Positions 9,453 through 17,550 of a stretch of 45,864 nt of DNA are shown here, piece after piece (the stretch's first letter is position 1; every line of letters begins with the position of its first letter). The DNA is from Deltaproteobacteria bacterium (GTDB taxonomy: Bacteria > Desulfobacterota > GWC2-55-46), in assembly GCA_016182655.1 (NCBI GenBank), contig JACPGB010000023.1, positions 1 to 45,864 of the forward strand, written 5' to 3'. The notes under the pieces were generated by a model that was not told where the DNA came from, searched no databases, and saw only the letters and a list, made by a program, of their open reading frames with translations. The translations under genes and the position numbers were made by a program.

Positions 9453-9614
9453 AAGAGATTGCTGAAGACCTGAAGTTGTTCAGGTATCAAATAAGCTCCA
9501 GATGCGGGCCCATGTTGAAACCGACGAGCGAGACGCGAGGCGTACTCTTTCGTACGCCGCAGGGACGAGCGACGATGACAACAAAGCAGATGGACTTTTT
9601 CAGCAACCTCTAAG
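9453..9614. repeat. MITE-like dispersed repeat with terminal inverted repeats inside the spc operon
   Basis: The spacer between rpmD and rplO is bounded by an imperfect inverted repeat: AAGAGATTGCTGAA at 9453-9466 against TTCAGCAACCTCT at 9599-9611. In between are two perfect hairpins, ACCTGAA-GTTG-TTCAGGT (9468-9485) and GGCGTAC-N6-GTACGCC (9539-9558). The right end ...GGACTTTTTCAGCAACCTC resembles a short element I recall as common in deltaproteobacterial intergenic regions. It lacks a gene of its own. Dispersal cannot be shown from this window, where I see only one copy. Confidence 0.6.
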
Positions 9615-9633
9615 TAAAAAGGAAACGAATACA

Positions 9634-10074
9634 ATGCTGAACAGGCTAAAGGCGCCCAAGGGCGCCAACCAGAAGAAGACCAGGAGAGGCAGGGGCGAAG
9701 GCTCGGGCCTTGGCAAGACCTCAGGCAGGGGCGGCAAGGGACAGACCGCGAGGACCGGCGGGAGCATAAAGCCGGGCTTCGAGGGCGGACAGATGCCGCT
9801 CCAGAGAAAGCTCCCGAAGAGGGGCTTTACGAACGAATTCAAGGTCAAGGCCCGAATAGTGAACGTAGGCGACATAGCCGCCGCCTTCAAGGCAGGCGAA
9901 GTGGCCGACCCTGCGACACTCGCGGAAAAGGGTCTTATAAAGGGCAGGAAGGGTCCGGTGAAGGTATTGGGCGACGGGGACGTGAAGACCGCGATAACCG
10001 TAAAGGCCGACCTCTTTTCCAAGTCAGCGATAGACAAGATAAAGGCCGCAGGCGGTAATGCGGAGGTAATATAG
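9634..10074 (+). CDS. rplO: 50S ribosomal protein L15
   Basis: A 146-residue L15 with the glycine-rich N-terminal tail (RRGRGEGSGLGKTSGRGGKG) and the GFEGGQMPLQRKLPKRGF motif. The frame is open 132 nt further upstream, but that part is the repeat element, so ATG 9634 is the start. The secY TTG follows 1 nt after the stop. Confidence 0.96.
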   Translation: MLNRLKAPKGANQKKTRRGRGEGSGLGKTSGRGGKGQTARTGGSIKPGFEGGQMPLQRKLPKRGFTNEFKVKARIVNVGDIAAAFKAGEVADPATLAEKGLIKGRKGPVKVLGDGDVKTAITVKADLFSKSAIDKIKAAGGNAEVI

Positions 10075-10075
10075 A

Positions 10076-11386
10076 TTGGCGGCTTTGACACCGAACATAA
10101 GCAAGATCCCGGAGTTAAACCGCCGCATACTCATTACCCTCGTCATGCTCGCCATATTCAGGGTCGGGGTGTTCATACCAACGCCCGGTATAGACTCCGT
10201 GGCGCTCTCGGGGTTTTTCAAGGCGGCGAGCGGCACGCTCCTGGACTTCGCCACGATGTTCACGGGAGGCGCTCTCGAGCGCTTCTCGATTTTCTCTCTC
10301 GGCATCATGCCGTACATAAGCGCCTCCATCATCCTTCAGCTCCTCGCGGCCGTGGTGCCCCAGCTTGAGAAGCTTCAGAAGGAAGGCGAGTCCGGCAGAA
10401 ACACGATAACGCAGTACACGAGATACCTTACCATAGTCTTAAGCATCATCCAGTCGATGATGATAGCCTACGGGCTCGAATCGATGAGGGGCCCCGCCGG
10501 AGAAGCGATAGTCCTGACCCCCGGCTGGGGTTTCAGGCTGATGACCGTAATAACGCTCACATCCGGGACCTCGTTCCTCATGTGGCTCGGCGAGCAGATA
10601 ACCGAGAGGGGCATAGGCAACGGCATCTCTCTCATAATATTCGTCGGCATCATCGCCAACATGCCGTCGGCGCTCTATAACACGATACAGCTCGTAAGGG
10701 CCGGGGAGATGAGCTTCCTCTTCATCCTCTTCCTCCTCGCGCTCATGGTCGCGGTCGTGGGCTTCATCGTCTTCATGGAGATGGGGCAGCGGAAGATACC
10801 GATACAGTACCCGAAGAGGGTCGTCGGCAGAAAGGTCATGGGAGGGGGCACGCAACACCTGCCTCTGAAGGTAAATTCGGCGGGCGTCATCCCGCCCATA
10901 TTCGCCTCTTCCATAATAGTCTTCCCGGCAACGGTCGCGAACTTCATCGACGTCCCGTTCATGAAGACCGTGTCGAACAGCCTTAACCCCGGAGGCGTGC
11001 TCTACAATGTGCTCTACATCGTCTTCATAATATTCTTCACCTATTTTTATACGGCTATACAGTTCAACCCGAAGGAAGTCGCCGATAACCTGAAAAAGAA
11101 CGGCGGGTTCGTCCCCGGCATAAGGCCGGGCGCAAACACCGCGGACTACATAGACACCGTGCTCTCCAGGCTCACGCTCTGGGGGGCGATCTACCTTGCG
11201 GCGGTATGCGTACTGCCGACGTTCTTCATTTCGCAGTTTAACGCGCCGTTCTACTTCGGCGGCACGGCGCTCCTCATCGTCGTAGGCGTGGCGATGGACA
11301 CCGCCCAGCAGATCGAATCGCACCTGCTTGCCAGGAGCTACGACGGGCTTCTCAAGAAGGGAAAAATAAAAGGTAGAGGCCTTTAG
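10076..11386 (+). CDS. secY: Preprotein translocase subunit SecY
   Basis: A 436-residue SecY, the pore of the Sec translocon in the inner membrane, with ten predicted membrane segments. Conserved stretches are FRVGVFIPTPGID, MPYISASIILQLL, KEGESGRNTITQYTRY, a cytoplasmic loop with AQ-like QRKIPIQYPKRVVG, and FKFNP-like IQFNPKEVADNLKKNGGFVPGIRPG. The last matches the family GxFIPGxRPG. It starts at TTG 10076 behind GGAGGT at 10062-10067. Confidence 0.97.
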   Translation: MAALTPNISKIPELNRRILITLVMLAIFRVGVFIPTPGIDSVALSGFFKAASGTLLDFATMFTGGALERFSIFSLGIMPYISASIILQLLAAVVPQLEKLQKEGESGRNTITQYTRYLTIVLSIIQSMMIAYGLESMRGPAGEAIVLTPGWGFRLMTVITLTSGTSFLMWLGEQITERGIGNGISLIIFVGIIANMPSALYNTIQLVRAGEMSFLFILFLLALMVAVVGFIVFMEMGQRKIPIQYPKRVVGRKVMGGGTQHLPLKVNSAGVIPPIFASSIIVFPATVANFIDVPFMKTVSNSLNPGGVLYNVLYIVFIIFFTYFYTAIQFNPKEVADNLKKNGGFVPGIRPGANTADYIDTVLSRLTLWGAIYLAAVCVLPTFFISQFNAPFYFGGTALLIVVGVAMDTAQQIESHLLARSYDGLLKKGKIKGRGL

Positions 11387-11392
11387 ACAAAA

Positions 11393-12049
11393 ATGAATCT
11401 TATACTTCTCGGGGCCCCGGGCGCGGGCAAAGGCACGCAGGGTAAGAACCTCTCTGAGAGGTACAGGATACCCCAGATATCGACGGGCGACATACTCCGC
11501 GCCAACGTGAGATCGAAAACTCCCCTTGGTCTCAAGGCAAGGGAGTTCATGGACAAGGGCGCGCTTGTCCCGGACGACATAGTAGTAGGGATGGTCTCGG
11601 ACAGGATCCGCGAGGAGGACGCTGAGAAGGGCTTCATACTCGACGGTTTTCCGAGGAACATCAACCAGGCGGAGGTGCTTGAAGCCACCCTTGCCAGGAT
11701 GGGCAAAAAGATCGACCGCGTCATCGGCATGGAAGTCGAGAGGAAAGAGCTCGTAAGGAGGCTTTCGGGCCGCAGGGTCTGCAGGAAGTGCGGCGCGAGC
11801 TATCACGTAATTTTCAGCCCCCCGATGAACATCGGGATGTGCGACAAGTGCGGCTCCGAGATATACCAGCGCGACGACGACAAGGAAGAAACGATAGAGG
11901 CGCGGCTCGCCGTCTATGAAAAGGAGACCCTCCCTCTCGTCGAGTACTACGCGAAGAAGGGCCTTTACGCCGCGGTAGACGGCATAGGGACCGTCGACCT
12001 GATAACAAAGAACATCGTGGACGCCATTGAAGGAAGAAGCAATACTTAA
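11393..12049 (+). CDS. adk: Adenylate kinase, zinc-LID form
   Basis: A 218-residue adenylate kinase (2 ADP = ATP + AMP), cytoplasmic. The P-loop GAPGAGKGTQ is at residues 7-16, the AMP site has STGDILRA, and DGFPRN is present. The LID carries CRKCGASYH and CDKCG, the four-cysteine zinc-binding form typical of Gram-positives and several deltaproteobacteria. It begins 6 nt after secY and overlaps map by 23 nt. Confidence 0.96.
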   Translation: MNLILLGAPGAGKGTQGKNLSERYRIPQISTGDILRANVRSKTPLGLKAREFMDKGALVPDDIVVGMVSDRIREEDAEKGFILDGFPRNINQAEVLEATLARMGKKIDRVIGMEVERKELVRRLSGRRVCRKCGASYHVIFSPPMNIGMCDKCGSEIYQRDDDKEETIEARLAVYEKETLPLVEYYAKKGLYAAVDGIGTVDLITKNIVDAIEGRSNT

Positions 12050-12782
12050 GTCCCGTGACGAAATAGACATTATGAGGGCGTCCTGCCTTATCGTGGCGGA
12101 GGTCCTCGATGTGCTTAGAAACAGCGTAAAGCCGGGCATCACCACCCTCGACCTCGAGCGCATCGCCGAGGAAGAGACGAAGAAGAGGGACGCGAAACCA
12201 GCGTTCAAGGGCTACAGGGGCTATCCGTTCTGTCTATGCACCTCACTCAACAGCGAGGTCGTTCACGGGATGCCCTCGAAGAAGGCGCTTAAAAGCGGCG
12301 ACATCCTCTCCATAGACTTCGGGGTGCGCTATAACGGTTTTTACGGCGACTCGGCCATAACGGTCCCGGTTGGAGAAGTCTCGGGGGACGCGCTCCGGCT
12401 TATTGAAGTCACGAAGGCGTCGCTCGACGCCGCGATAGAGCAGGTGGTTGCGGGAAACAGGCTTACGGACGTGTCTTCCGCGGTTCAGAGACTCGTAGAG
12501 TCGCACGGTTTTTCAGTTGTAAGAGAGTTCGTGGGCCACGGCATCGGCAGAGAGCTCCACGAGCCGCCGCAGGTGCCTAACTTCGGTCTCCCGGGGCGCG
12601 GGATAAAGTTGAAACCCGGGATGGTCCTTGCAATAGAGCCCATGATAAACATGGGCGGGTCCGCGGTAAAGGTGCTCGACGACGGCTGGACGGCGGTAAC
12701 GGTGGACGGGTCGCTCTCCGCCCACTTCGAACACACTGTGGCAGTCACCCCGGACGGCCCTTACGTCCTCAGCCGCATATAG
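12027..12782 (+). CDS. map: Methionine aminopeptidase, type I
   Basis: A 251-residue enzyme that removes initiator Met from nascent proteins. The metal ligands are visible in context: SIDFGV, GDSA, the GHGIGRELHEPP histidines, IEPM and FEHTV. The start TTG 12027 lies inside the end of adk (23-nt overlap). No ATG exists until IMRASC, too far inside the family fold. The secY-adk-map order is classical. Confidence 0.95.
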   Translation: MKEEAILKSRDEIDIMRASCLIVAEVLDVLRNSVKPGITTLDLERIAEEETKKRDAKPAFKGYRGYPFCLCTSLNSEVVHGMPSKKALKSGDILSIDFGVRYNGFYGDSAITVPVGEVSGDALRLIEVTKASLDAAIEQVVAGNRLTDVSSAVQRLVESHGFSVVREFVGHGIGRELHEPPQVPNFGLPGRGIKLKPGMVLAIEPMINMGGSAVKVLDDGWTAVTVDGSLSAHFEHTVAVTPDGPYVLSRI

Positions 12783-12817
12783 AACGGAAGCAGTCGCACA
12801 CATTTAGAAAGGTTTAA

Positions 12818-13036
12818 ATGGCCAAGGAAGAGGCGATACAGGTAGAAGGAACGGTAATAGAGACCCTCCCGAACGCTATGTTCAGGGTCGAGCTCGAGAA
12901 CGGGCACAAGGTGCTCGCGCATGTCTCGGGCAAGATGAGGATGCACTTCATAAAGATACTCCCCGGGGACAAGGTCACGGTCGAGCTCTCGCCTTACGAC
13001 CTTACAAGGGGCAGGATAACATACAGGGCAAAGTAA
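12818..13036 (+). CDS. infA: Translation initiation factor IF-1
   Basis: A 72-residue OB-fold factor that occupies the ribosomal A site during initiation. [29 protein letters not shown] and [13 protein letters not shown] are family signatures, and the length is exactly that of most bacterial IF-1. The spacer from map is 35 nt. Confidence 0.97.
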   Translation: MAKEEAIQVEGTVIETLPNAMFRVELENGHKVLAHVSGKMRMHFIKILPGDKVTVELSPYDLTRGRITYRAK

Positions 13037-13068
13037 TAAGTAATTATAAAACGGAACGGGTGTTGACT

Positions 13069-13182
13069 ATGAAGGTAAGAAGCTCGGTAAAAAAGATTTG
13101 CGCGAAGTGCAAGATAGTCAAGAGGAGCGGTGTGGTGCGCGTAGTATGCACTAACCCCAAGCACAAGCAGAGACAGGGATAA
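13069..13182 (+). CDS. rpmJ: 50S ribosomal protein L36, zinc form
   Basis: A 37-residue protein read from the sequence: [17 protein letters not shown], then [13 protein letters not shown]. The C-x2-C...C-x4-H set is the zinc-ribbon version. ATG 13069 to TAA 13180-13182. It stands 32 nt after infA, the usual infA-rpmJ-rpsM order. Confidence 0.96.
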   Translation: MKVRSSVKKICAKCKIVKRSGVVRVVCTNPKHKQRQG

Positions 13183-13288
13183 CTGGCTCAGGCAGGGGCG
13201 AATACCCGATTGCGGGAATAGCCCGATGAAGCATGCCCTGCTAAAAAGCATTTAAAAGCCGTTTGCCTTAAACGCAAGGAGGAAGAAG

Positions 13289-13663
13289 TTGGCAAGGATC
13301 GCAGGAGTAGACTTACCGAAGAACAAAAGGATAGACGTCGCCCTGACCCGTATTTACGGCTTGGGAAACGCATCCGCGGCGAAGATCCTGGAGAAGTCCG
13401 GCGTTGACGCCGGCATAAAGACCCAGGACCTTACCGAACCCCAGGTGGCCGCAATAAGGAAGGTCATCGACACCGAGTTCAAGGTCGAGGGAGACTTGAG
13501 AAAAGAGGTCTCCATGCATGTAAAGATGCTCATCGACATGGGGTGCTACAGGGGGCTCCGTCACAGGAAGAACCTCCCGGTGCGCGGGCAGAGGACCCAC
13601 ACCAACGCGCGCACGAGGAAGGGCCCCCGTAAGGGCGTCGTAGCCGCAAGGAAGTCCGAGTAA
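13289..13663 (+). CDS. rpsM: 30S ribosomal protein S13
   Basis: A 124-residue S13 of the small-subunit head that contacts P-site t[55 protein letters not shown] and the basic tail are diagnostic. It starts at TTG 13289 with GGAGGAAG at 13279-13286. Confidence 0.96.
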   Translation: MARIAGVDLPKNKRIDVALTRIYGLGNASAAKILEKSGVDAGIKTQDLTEPQVAAIRKVIDTEFKVEGDLRKEVSMHVKMLIDMGCYRGLRHRKNLPVRGQRTHTNARTRKGPRKGVVAARKSE

Positions 13664-13962
13664 CCCGGGCAAGCGGGCGGTGTTGCGGGGGGGATGGGGT
13701 GAGCGGTGGGCGTTATAGGCCGTCCGCATAGCCGTAATGGGGCCGGATAGCAGAGGCAGAGCGGCAAGCCTCAAAGGCCGGTCTGGCGCAAAACAGAGTA
13801 GCCGATTTCGCCGGTTTTGTGTTCCATATGGCTGCAAGCGATAAGGGCATGAGCTTTTTGAAATAGTCCCTCCCGACGGGCTTGAAAAAATCTCTTTTAT
13901 AAATCTTTTATTTATCGTATAATAAACACTTTGCGCTTGGAAAGCGATTCCGGAGGACATTG
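13664..13962 (+). other. 299-nt gap between rpsM and rpsK
   Basis: No convincing ORF or RNA gene is seen. The first 50 nt are G-rich, with runs at 13674-13711. The last 80 nt are AT-rich and promoter-like. A gap of this size between rpsM and rpsK, normally adjacent, suggests that rpsK-rpsD-rpoA-rplQ forms its own transcription unit. Confidence 0.5.
13895..13923 (+). promoter_or_regulatory. Possible promoter for rpsK-rpsD-rpoA-rplQ
   Basis: A perfect TATAAT lies at 13918-13923 in an AT-rich stretch. The best -35 at 17-bp spacing is weak (TTTTAT, 13895-13900); a TTGAAA sits further out at 13882-13887. RpsK starts 39 nt after the -10. The call rests on the -10, the AT-rich context and the long gap. 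Confidence 0.45.
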
Positions 13963-14337
13963 ATGTCAAAGGCCAAGAAGGAAAAAAGGGCGGTCTCCAA
14001 GGGTGTAGCCCACATAAAGTCCACCTTTAACAACACGATAATAAGCATAACCGACCCGGCGGGCAATGTCATCGCATGGGCGTCCTCAGGCGGGCAGGGC
14101 TTCAAGGGCTCAAGGAAGGGCACCCCGTTCGCGGCGCAGGTCGCGGCCGAGACCGCCGCCAGGAAGGCGATGGACAGCGGAGTGAAATCCGTTGACGTCT
14201 ACATAAACGGCCCCGGCGCGGGCAGGGAAGCCGCGCTCCGCGCGCTTCAGTCCGCGGGGTTCAGCATAAGCCTCATAAGGGACGTAACGCCTCTTCCGCA
14301 CAACGGCTGCAGGCCCCCGAAGAGGCGCAGAGTCTAA
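13963..14337 (+). CDS. rpsK: 30S ribosomal protein S11
   Basis: A 124-residue platform protein. [32 protein letters not shown] and the closing [17 protein letters not shown] are diagnostic. A TTG at 13960 is in frame, but GGAGG at 13952-13956 is correctly spaced for ATG 13963. Confidence 0.97.
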   Translation: MSKAKKEKRAVSKGVAHIKSTFNNTIISITDPAGNVIAWASSGGQGFKGSRKGTPFAAQVAAETAARKAMDSGVKSVDVYINGPGAGREAALRALQSAGFSISLIRDVTPLPHNGCRPPKRRRV

Positions 14338-14427
14338 AATTTTTTCGATTCAGGCGCGGTACTCGCTCCTGACCTGAACATAAAAGTTTTATTCTAACGA
14401 ATTAACCCGAACAGATGGGAGGAGAAG

Positions 14428-15054
14428 TTGGCCAGGTATTTGGAATCAGTATGCAAGATGTGCAGAAGAGAGGGGATGAAGCTCTTCTTCAAGGCTGAAA
14501 GGTGCTACACCGATAAGTGCTCCTTTGAGAGGAGGAGCTACGCGCCGGGCCAGCACGGCCAGGGCAGGGGCAAGGTCTCCGAGTACGCTCTCCAGCTCCG
14601 TGAGAAGCAGAAGGTGAAGAGGGTCTACGGCCTTCTTGAGTCCCAGTTCAAGGGCACCTTCAAGGACGCGGACAGGGCAAAGGGCATCACGGGCGAGAAC
14701 CTTATAAGCCTCCTCGAGAGAAGGCTCGATAACGCCGTCTACAGGCTCGGTTTCGCCGGATGCAGGGTCGAGGCGAGGATGATGGTCACCCACGGGTACT
14801 TCCGCGTGAACGGCAGGAAGGTGGACATCCCGTCCTTCAGGCTGAAGGCCAACGACGTCGTCGAGATAGCCGAGAAGCGCAAGAAAGAGGAGCGGGTACA
14901 TTCGAACCTGAAGGCCGCCGAGAGGCACCCGCATCCGGAGTGGCTCTCGCTCGACAAGGACGCGCTCAAGGGGACGGTCACGAGGCTCCCGAGAAGGGAC
15001 GACACCACGCTCCCGATGCACGAACAGCTCATAGTCGAGCTCTACTCGAAGTAA
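14428..15054 (+). CDS. rpsD: 30S ribosomal protein S4, zinc type
   Basis: A 208-residue S4, primary 16S rRNA binder and often the autoregulator of alpha operons. Cys9, Cys12, Cys26 and Cys31 form the C4 zinc site of the C+ type, and the S4 domain (LDNAVYRLGFAGCRVEARMMVTHGYFRVNGRKVDIPS) follows. It starts at TTG 14428 behind GGGAGGAGAAG. Confidence 0.96.
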   Translation: MARYLESVCKMCRREGMKLFFKAERCYTDKCSFERRSYAPGQHGQGRGKVSEYALQLREKQKVKRVYGLLESQFKGTFKDADRAKGITGENLISLLERRLDNAVYRLGFAGCRVEARMMVTHGYFRVNGRKVDIPSFRLKANDVVEIAEKRKKEERVHSNLKAAERHPHPEWLSLDKDALKGTVTRLPRRDDTTLPMHEQLIVELYSK

Positions 15055-15135
15055 CAAAGACCGTTTAATCTGATTGAGCGCCGCAGGCTTATATTGAAAT
15101 CAGGGTCTCTCTTATAATAAAACGACGGGGGAACC

Positions 15136-16155
15136 ATGCAAAAAAACTGGCGTGACCTTATAAAGCCGAAAAAGCTCGAGGCCGAAAAAGAGACTCTCAC
15201 GAACACCTACGGGAAGTTCGTGGCAGAGCCCCTCGAGCGTGGTTTCGGTGTCACCATCGGCAACTCCCTGAGGAGGATACTCCTGTCCTCGCTCCAGGGC
15301 GCCGCTATCACTTCCGTCAGGATAGAAGGTATCCTCCATGAGTTCTCCTCGATACCTGGCGTGAAGGAAGACGTATCCGACATAATACTCAACCTTAAGC
15401 AGGTCAAGCTCAAGATGCACGGCGAGGGCCCGAAGGTGCTCCGCATAAAAGGCTCGAACGAAGGCATCGTAAGGGCCGGGGACATCATATGCGATTCGAC
15501 GGTCGAGGTGCTGAACCCCGACCTGCCGATAGCCACTGTCTCGAAGGACGCGAAGTTCGAGTGCGAGTTTACGGCCAATATCGGCAAGGGGTACGTCCCA
15601 TCCGAGAGGAACAAGCTGCCCGAACAGCCGATCGGCGTCATCCCGATCGACTCCATCTTCCAGCCCGTGACGCGCGTCAACTTCAATGTGACGCATGCGA
15701 GGGTAGGGCAGAGGACCGATTACGACAAGCTCGTACTCGAGCTCTGGACGACGGGCGCGATCGACCCGCAGAGCGCGGTCTCGATAGCCGCAAAGATACT
15801 CAAGGACCAGCTCTCGGTATTCATCACATTCGAGGAATCCGAAGAGGAGGCGCTCGGCGAGAGGTCTGAAGCCAAGCCCCAGTTCAACGAGAACCTCTTC
15901 AAGACCGTGGACGAGCTCGAATTGTCGGTCAGGTCCGCGAACTGCCTTAAGAACGCCGACATCAAGTACATAGGCGAGATGGTGCAGAAGACCGAGCAGG
16001 AGATGCTCCGCACAAAGAACTTCGGAAGAAAGTCGTTGAACGAGATAAAGGAACTCCTCCACAGCATGGGGCTCGACTTCGGGATGAAGGTCGATGGTTT
16101 CCCTTTGAGGAAAGATCTTGACGCGATGCACACGGAACACAAGGAAACCGCCTAA
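15136..16155 (+). CDS. rpoA: DNA-directed RNA polymerase subunit alpha
   Basis: A 339-residue alpha subunit. The N-terminal dimerisation domain includes PLERGFGVTIGNSLRRILLSSLQGAAIT. The C-terminal domain, after an acidic linker near residues 230-250, includes the DNA- and regulator-contacting segment ELSVRSANCLKNADIKYIGEMV and KNFGRKSLNEIKELL. Full length with no changes visible. It precedes rplQ as in most bacteria. Confidence 0.97.
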   Translation: MQKNWRDLIKPKKLEAEKETLTNTYGKFVAEPLERGFGVTIGNSLRRILLSSLQGAAITSVRIEGILHEFSSIPGVKEDVSDIILNLKQVKLKMHGEGPKVLRIKGSNEGIVRAGDIICDSTVEVLNPDLPIATVSKDAKFECEFTANIGKGYVPSERNKLPEQPIGVIPIDSIFQPVTRVNFNVTHARVGQRTDYDKLVLELWTTGAIDPQSAVSIAAKILKDQLSVFITFEESEEEALGERSEAKPQFNENLFKTVDELELSVRSANCLKNADIKYIGEMVQKTEQEMLRTKNFGRKSLNEIKELLHSMGLDFGMKVDGFPLRKDLDAMHTEHKETA

Positions 16156-16166
16156 AAGGGAAAGCC

Positions 16167-16712
16167 ATGAGACACAATAGAGACGAAAAAAGATTCGACC
16201 GCAGGCCCGGACATTTAAAGAGCATGCTCTCCAACATGACGAACGACCTCGTCATATTCGGGAGGATAAAGACCACCACGCCCAAGGCGAAGGTGCTCCG
16301 CCGCTTCGCCGAGAGGATGATAACCCTCGGCAAGGACGGCACGGTCGCCGCCCGCAGGCGCGCGATGGCCTTCATGAGAAGCAAGGAAGCTGTCACGAAG
16401 CTCTTCGATGTCGTCGCCCCCCAGTACAAGGAGCGGAACGGCGGCTACACGAGGATACTGAAGATAGGCGTAAGGCCCGGCGACAACGCCGCCATGGCCT
16501 TTATAGAGCTTGTCGAGGGCGCTTCCAGGCCGGCCGCCACGGAGGAGAAGCCGAAGGCGAAGAAGGCCGCCGCAAAGCCGCGCGCCAAGGCCCCCGCTAA
16601 AAAGGCGGCCGCGGCCCCCGCGAAGGAAAAGGCCAAAAAGGCCCCGGCAAAGAAGGAGCCCGCCGAGAAGAAGCCGAGAAAGACCGCAACAAAGGCCAGG
16701 TCGGAGGCCTGA
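16167..16712 (+). CDS. rplQ: 50S ribosomal protein L17 with Lys/Ala/Pro-rich C-terminal tail
   Basis: The first roughly 120 residues are a normal L17 (MRHNRDEKRFDRRPGHLKSMLSNM start, GYTRILKIGVRPGDNAAMAFIELV). Residues 124-181 form an additional tail made almost only of Ala, Lys, Pro, Glu and Arg, with PAKKA/AKAPAK-like repeats resembling the C-terminal domain of histone H1. L17 tails of this kind occur in some other lineages, but E. coli L17 stops at about 127 residues. The tail is basic and probably disordered. A terminator follows 15 nt after the stop. Confidence 0.95.
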   Translation: MRHNRDEKRFDRRPGHLKSMLSNMTNDLVIFGRIKTTTPKAKVLRRFAERMITLGKDGTVAARRRAMAFMRSKEAVTKLFDVVAPQYKERNGGYTRILKIGVRPGDNAAMAFIELVEGASRPAATEEKPKAKKAAAKPRAKAPAKKAAAAPAKEKAKKAPAKKEPAEKKPRKTATKARSEA

Positions 16713-16727
16713 TCTGGAAAGCTTCCA

Positions 16728-16760
16728 GGGGCAAGGGGAGCCATTCTCCTTGCCCCTTTT
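16728..16760 (+). terminator. Rho-independent terminator of the ribosomal supercluster
   Basis: GGGGCAA (16728-16734) pairs with TTGCCCC (16750-16756), and GGAG with CTCC, with a 2-nt bulge and loop CCATT. A run of T follows at 16757-16760. It lies 15 nt after rplQ. Confidence 0.85.
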
Positions 16761-17062
16761 CATTAAAGCCGCACCAGGGCAGAGCGCGAGGGCGGGCCGA
16801 TTCCAGGGCCAGGTCCCGGGGCTTCTCAACCGATTGAGCGGATAAAGCCCGCACATCCGCCTGCGTTGATCGAAGTGAATTCGGCTGACGCTTTCGCATA
16901 TGGCTGTCCTTCATCGAAGAGCCTGTCCGTCTTGTTTTTCGCAACCGTATAATCCGTTCCCGCAACAAAGAGCCTTTGCCATACCGGCTTAAGCGCTAAA
17001 AGCTCCGCGCAAGGACTTGCGGAGGAACAATATTTCTATACACTTTCCATATGGAGGTATCT
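16761..17062 (+). other. Upstream region of the HU gene, no ORF
   Basis: About 300 nt between the rplQ terminator and the HU start. TATAAT at 16948-16953 and TATACA at 17037-17042 are -10-like, but neither has a good -35 at 16-18 bp. Promoter assignment is therefore open. Nothing else is recognisable. Confidence 0.35.
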
Positions 17063-17347
17063 ATGGCCAAGGCTATGACCAAGTCCCAGATCGAGGATAC
17101 AATTTCGAAAAAGACAGGCGTGCAGAAAAAAGGCGTTAAGGACGTCCTTGCCGAGCTATCAAACCTCGCGTACCAGGAAGCGCCGAACTCCTTCACCATC
17201 CCCGGCATAGGCAAGCTCGTACTTGTCAACCGCCCGGCGAGGACCGGCAGGAACCCGAGGACCGGCGAGGCGATCGAGATACCCGCCAAGCAGGTCGTAA
17301 AATTCAGGATAGCAAAGGCGTGCAAGGACGCGGTATTGAAGAAGTAA
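17063..17347 (+). CDS. hup: HU/IHF-family DNA-binding protein
   Basis: A 94-residue nucleoid protein. The beta-arm region reads NSFTIPGIGKLVLVNRPARTGRNPRTGEAIEIPAKQVVKFRIAK, the HU signature including GRNPRTGE. GGAGGT at 17053-17058 is correctly spaced for ATG 17063; the upstream in-frame ATG 17051 precedes this site and is rejected. HU bends DNA and compacts the chromosome. The gene is monocistronic, with a terminator 20 nt after the stop. Confidence 0.94.
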   Translation: MAKAMTKSQIEDTISKKTGVQKKGVKDVLAELSNLAYQEAPNSFTIPGIGKLVLVNRPARTGRNPRTGEAIEIPAKQVVKFRIAKACKDAVLKK

Positions 17348-17363
17348 GCGCGCTACAGTAGAT

Positions 17364-17402
17364 AATAAAAAAAGGGGGGCTCATCGCGAGCCTCCCTTTT
17401 TC
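17364..17402 (+). terminator. Terminator of the HU gene
   Basis: A run of A, then GGGGGGCTC paired with GAGCCTCCC (one G-T pair) around the loop ATCGC, then TTTTT. The A/T flanks extend the stem. Confidence 0.85.
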
Positions 17403-17550
17403 GTTTATAGCGCCATCTCTCTTGTGAGAGAGGCGGCGGTGTGCTTTCACCGGCGCGGCCGGAAATACACGCATATCGTTTTTTTAACACACTCCTCATT
17501 TCAAAGAAGCCTTCTACATACCTCGCTTGCCTGACATCAGGTATTTAGAA

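Noticed and set aside
9502-9633. N-terminal extension of L15
   Set aside because: This is the open frame through the repeat element. L15 begins at ATG 9634 with MLNRLKAPKG.
10439-12208. 589-codon minus-strand open frame opposite secY-adk
   Set aside because: It is the antisense shadow of secY, adk and map. The protein is full of Arg, His and Tyr with no family pattern, and the plus-strand genes are certain.
15112-16140. 342-codon minus-strand frame opposite rpoA
   Set aside because: Antisense shadow of rpoA. No recognisable protein.
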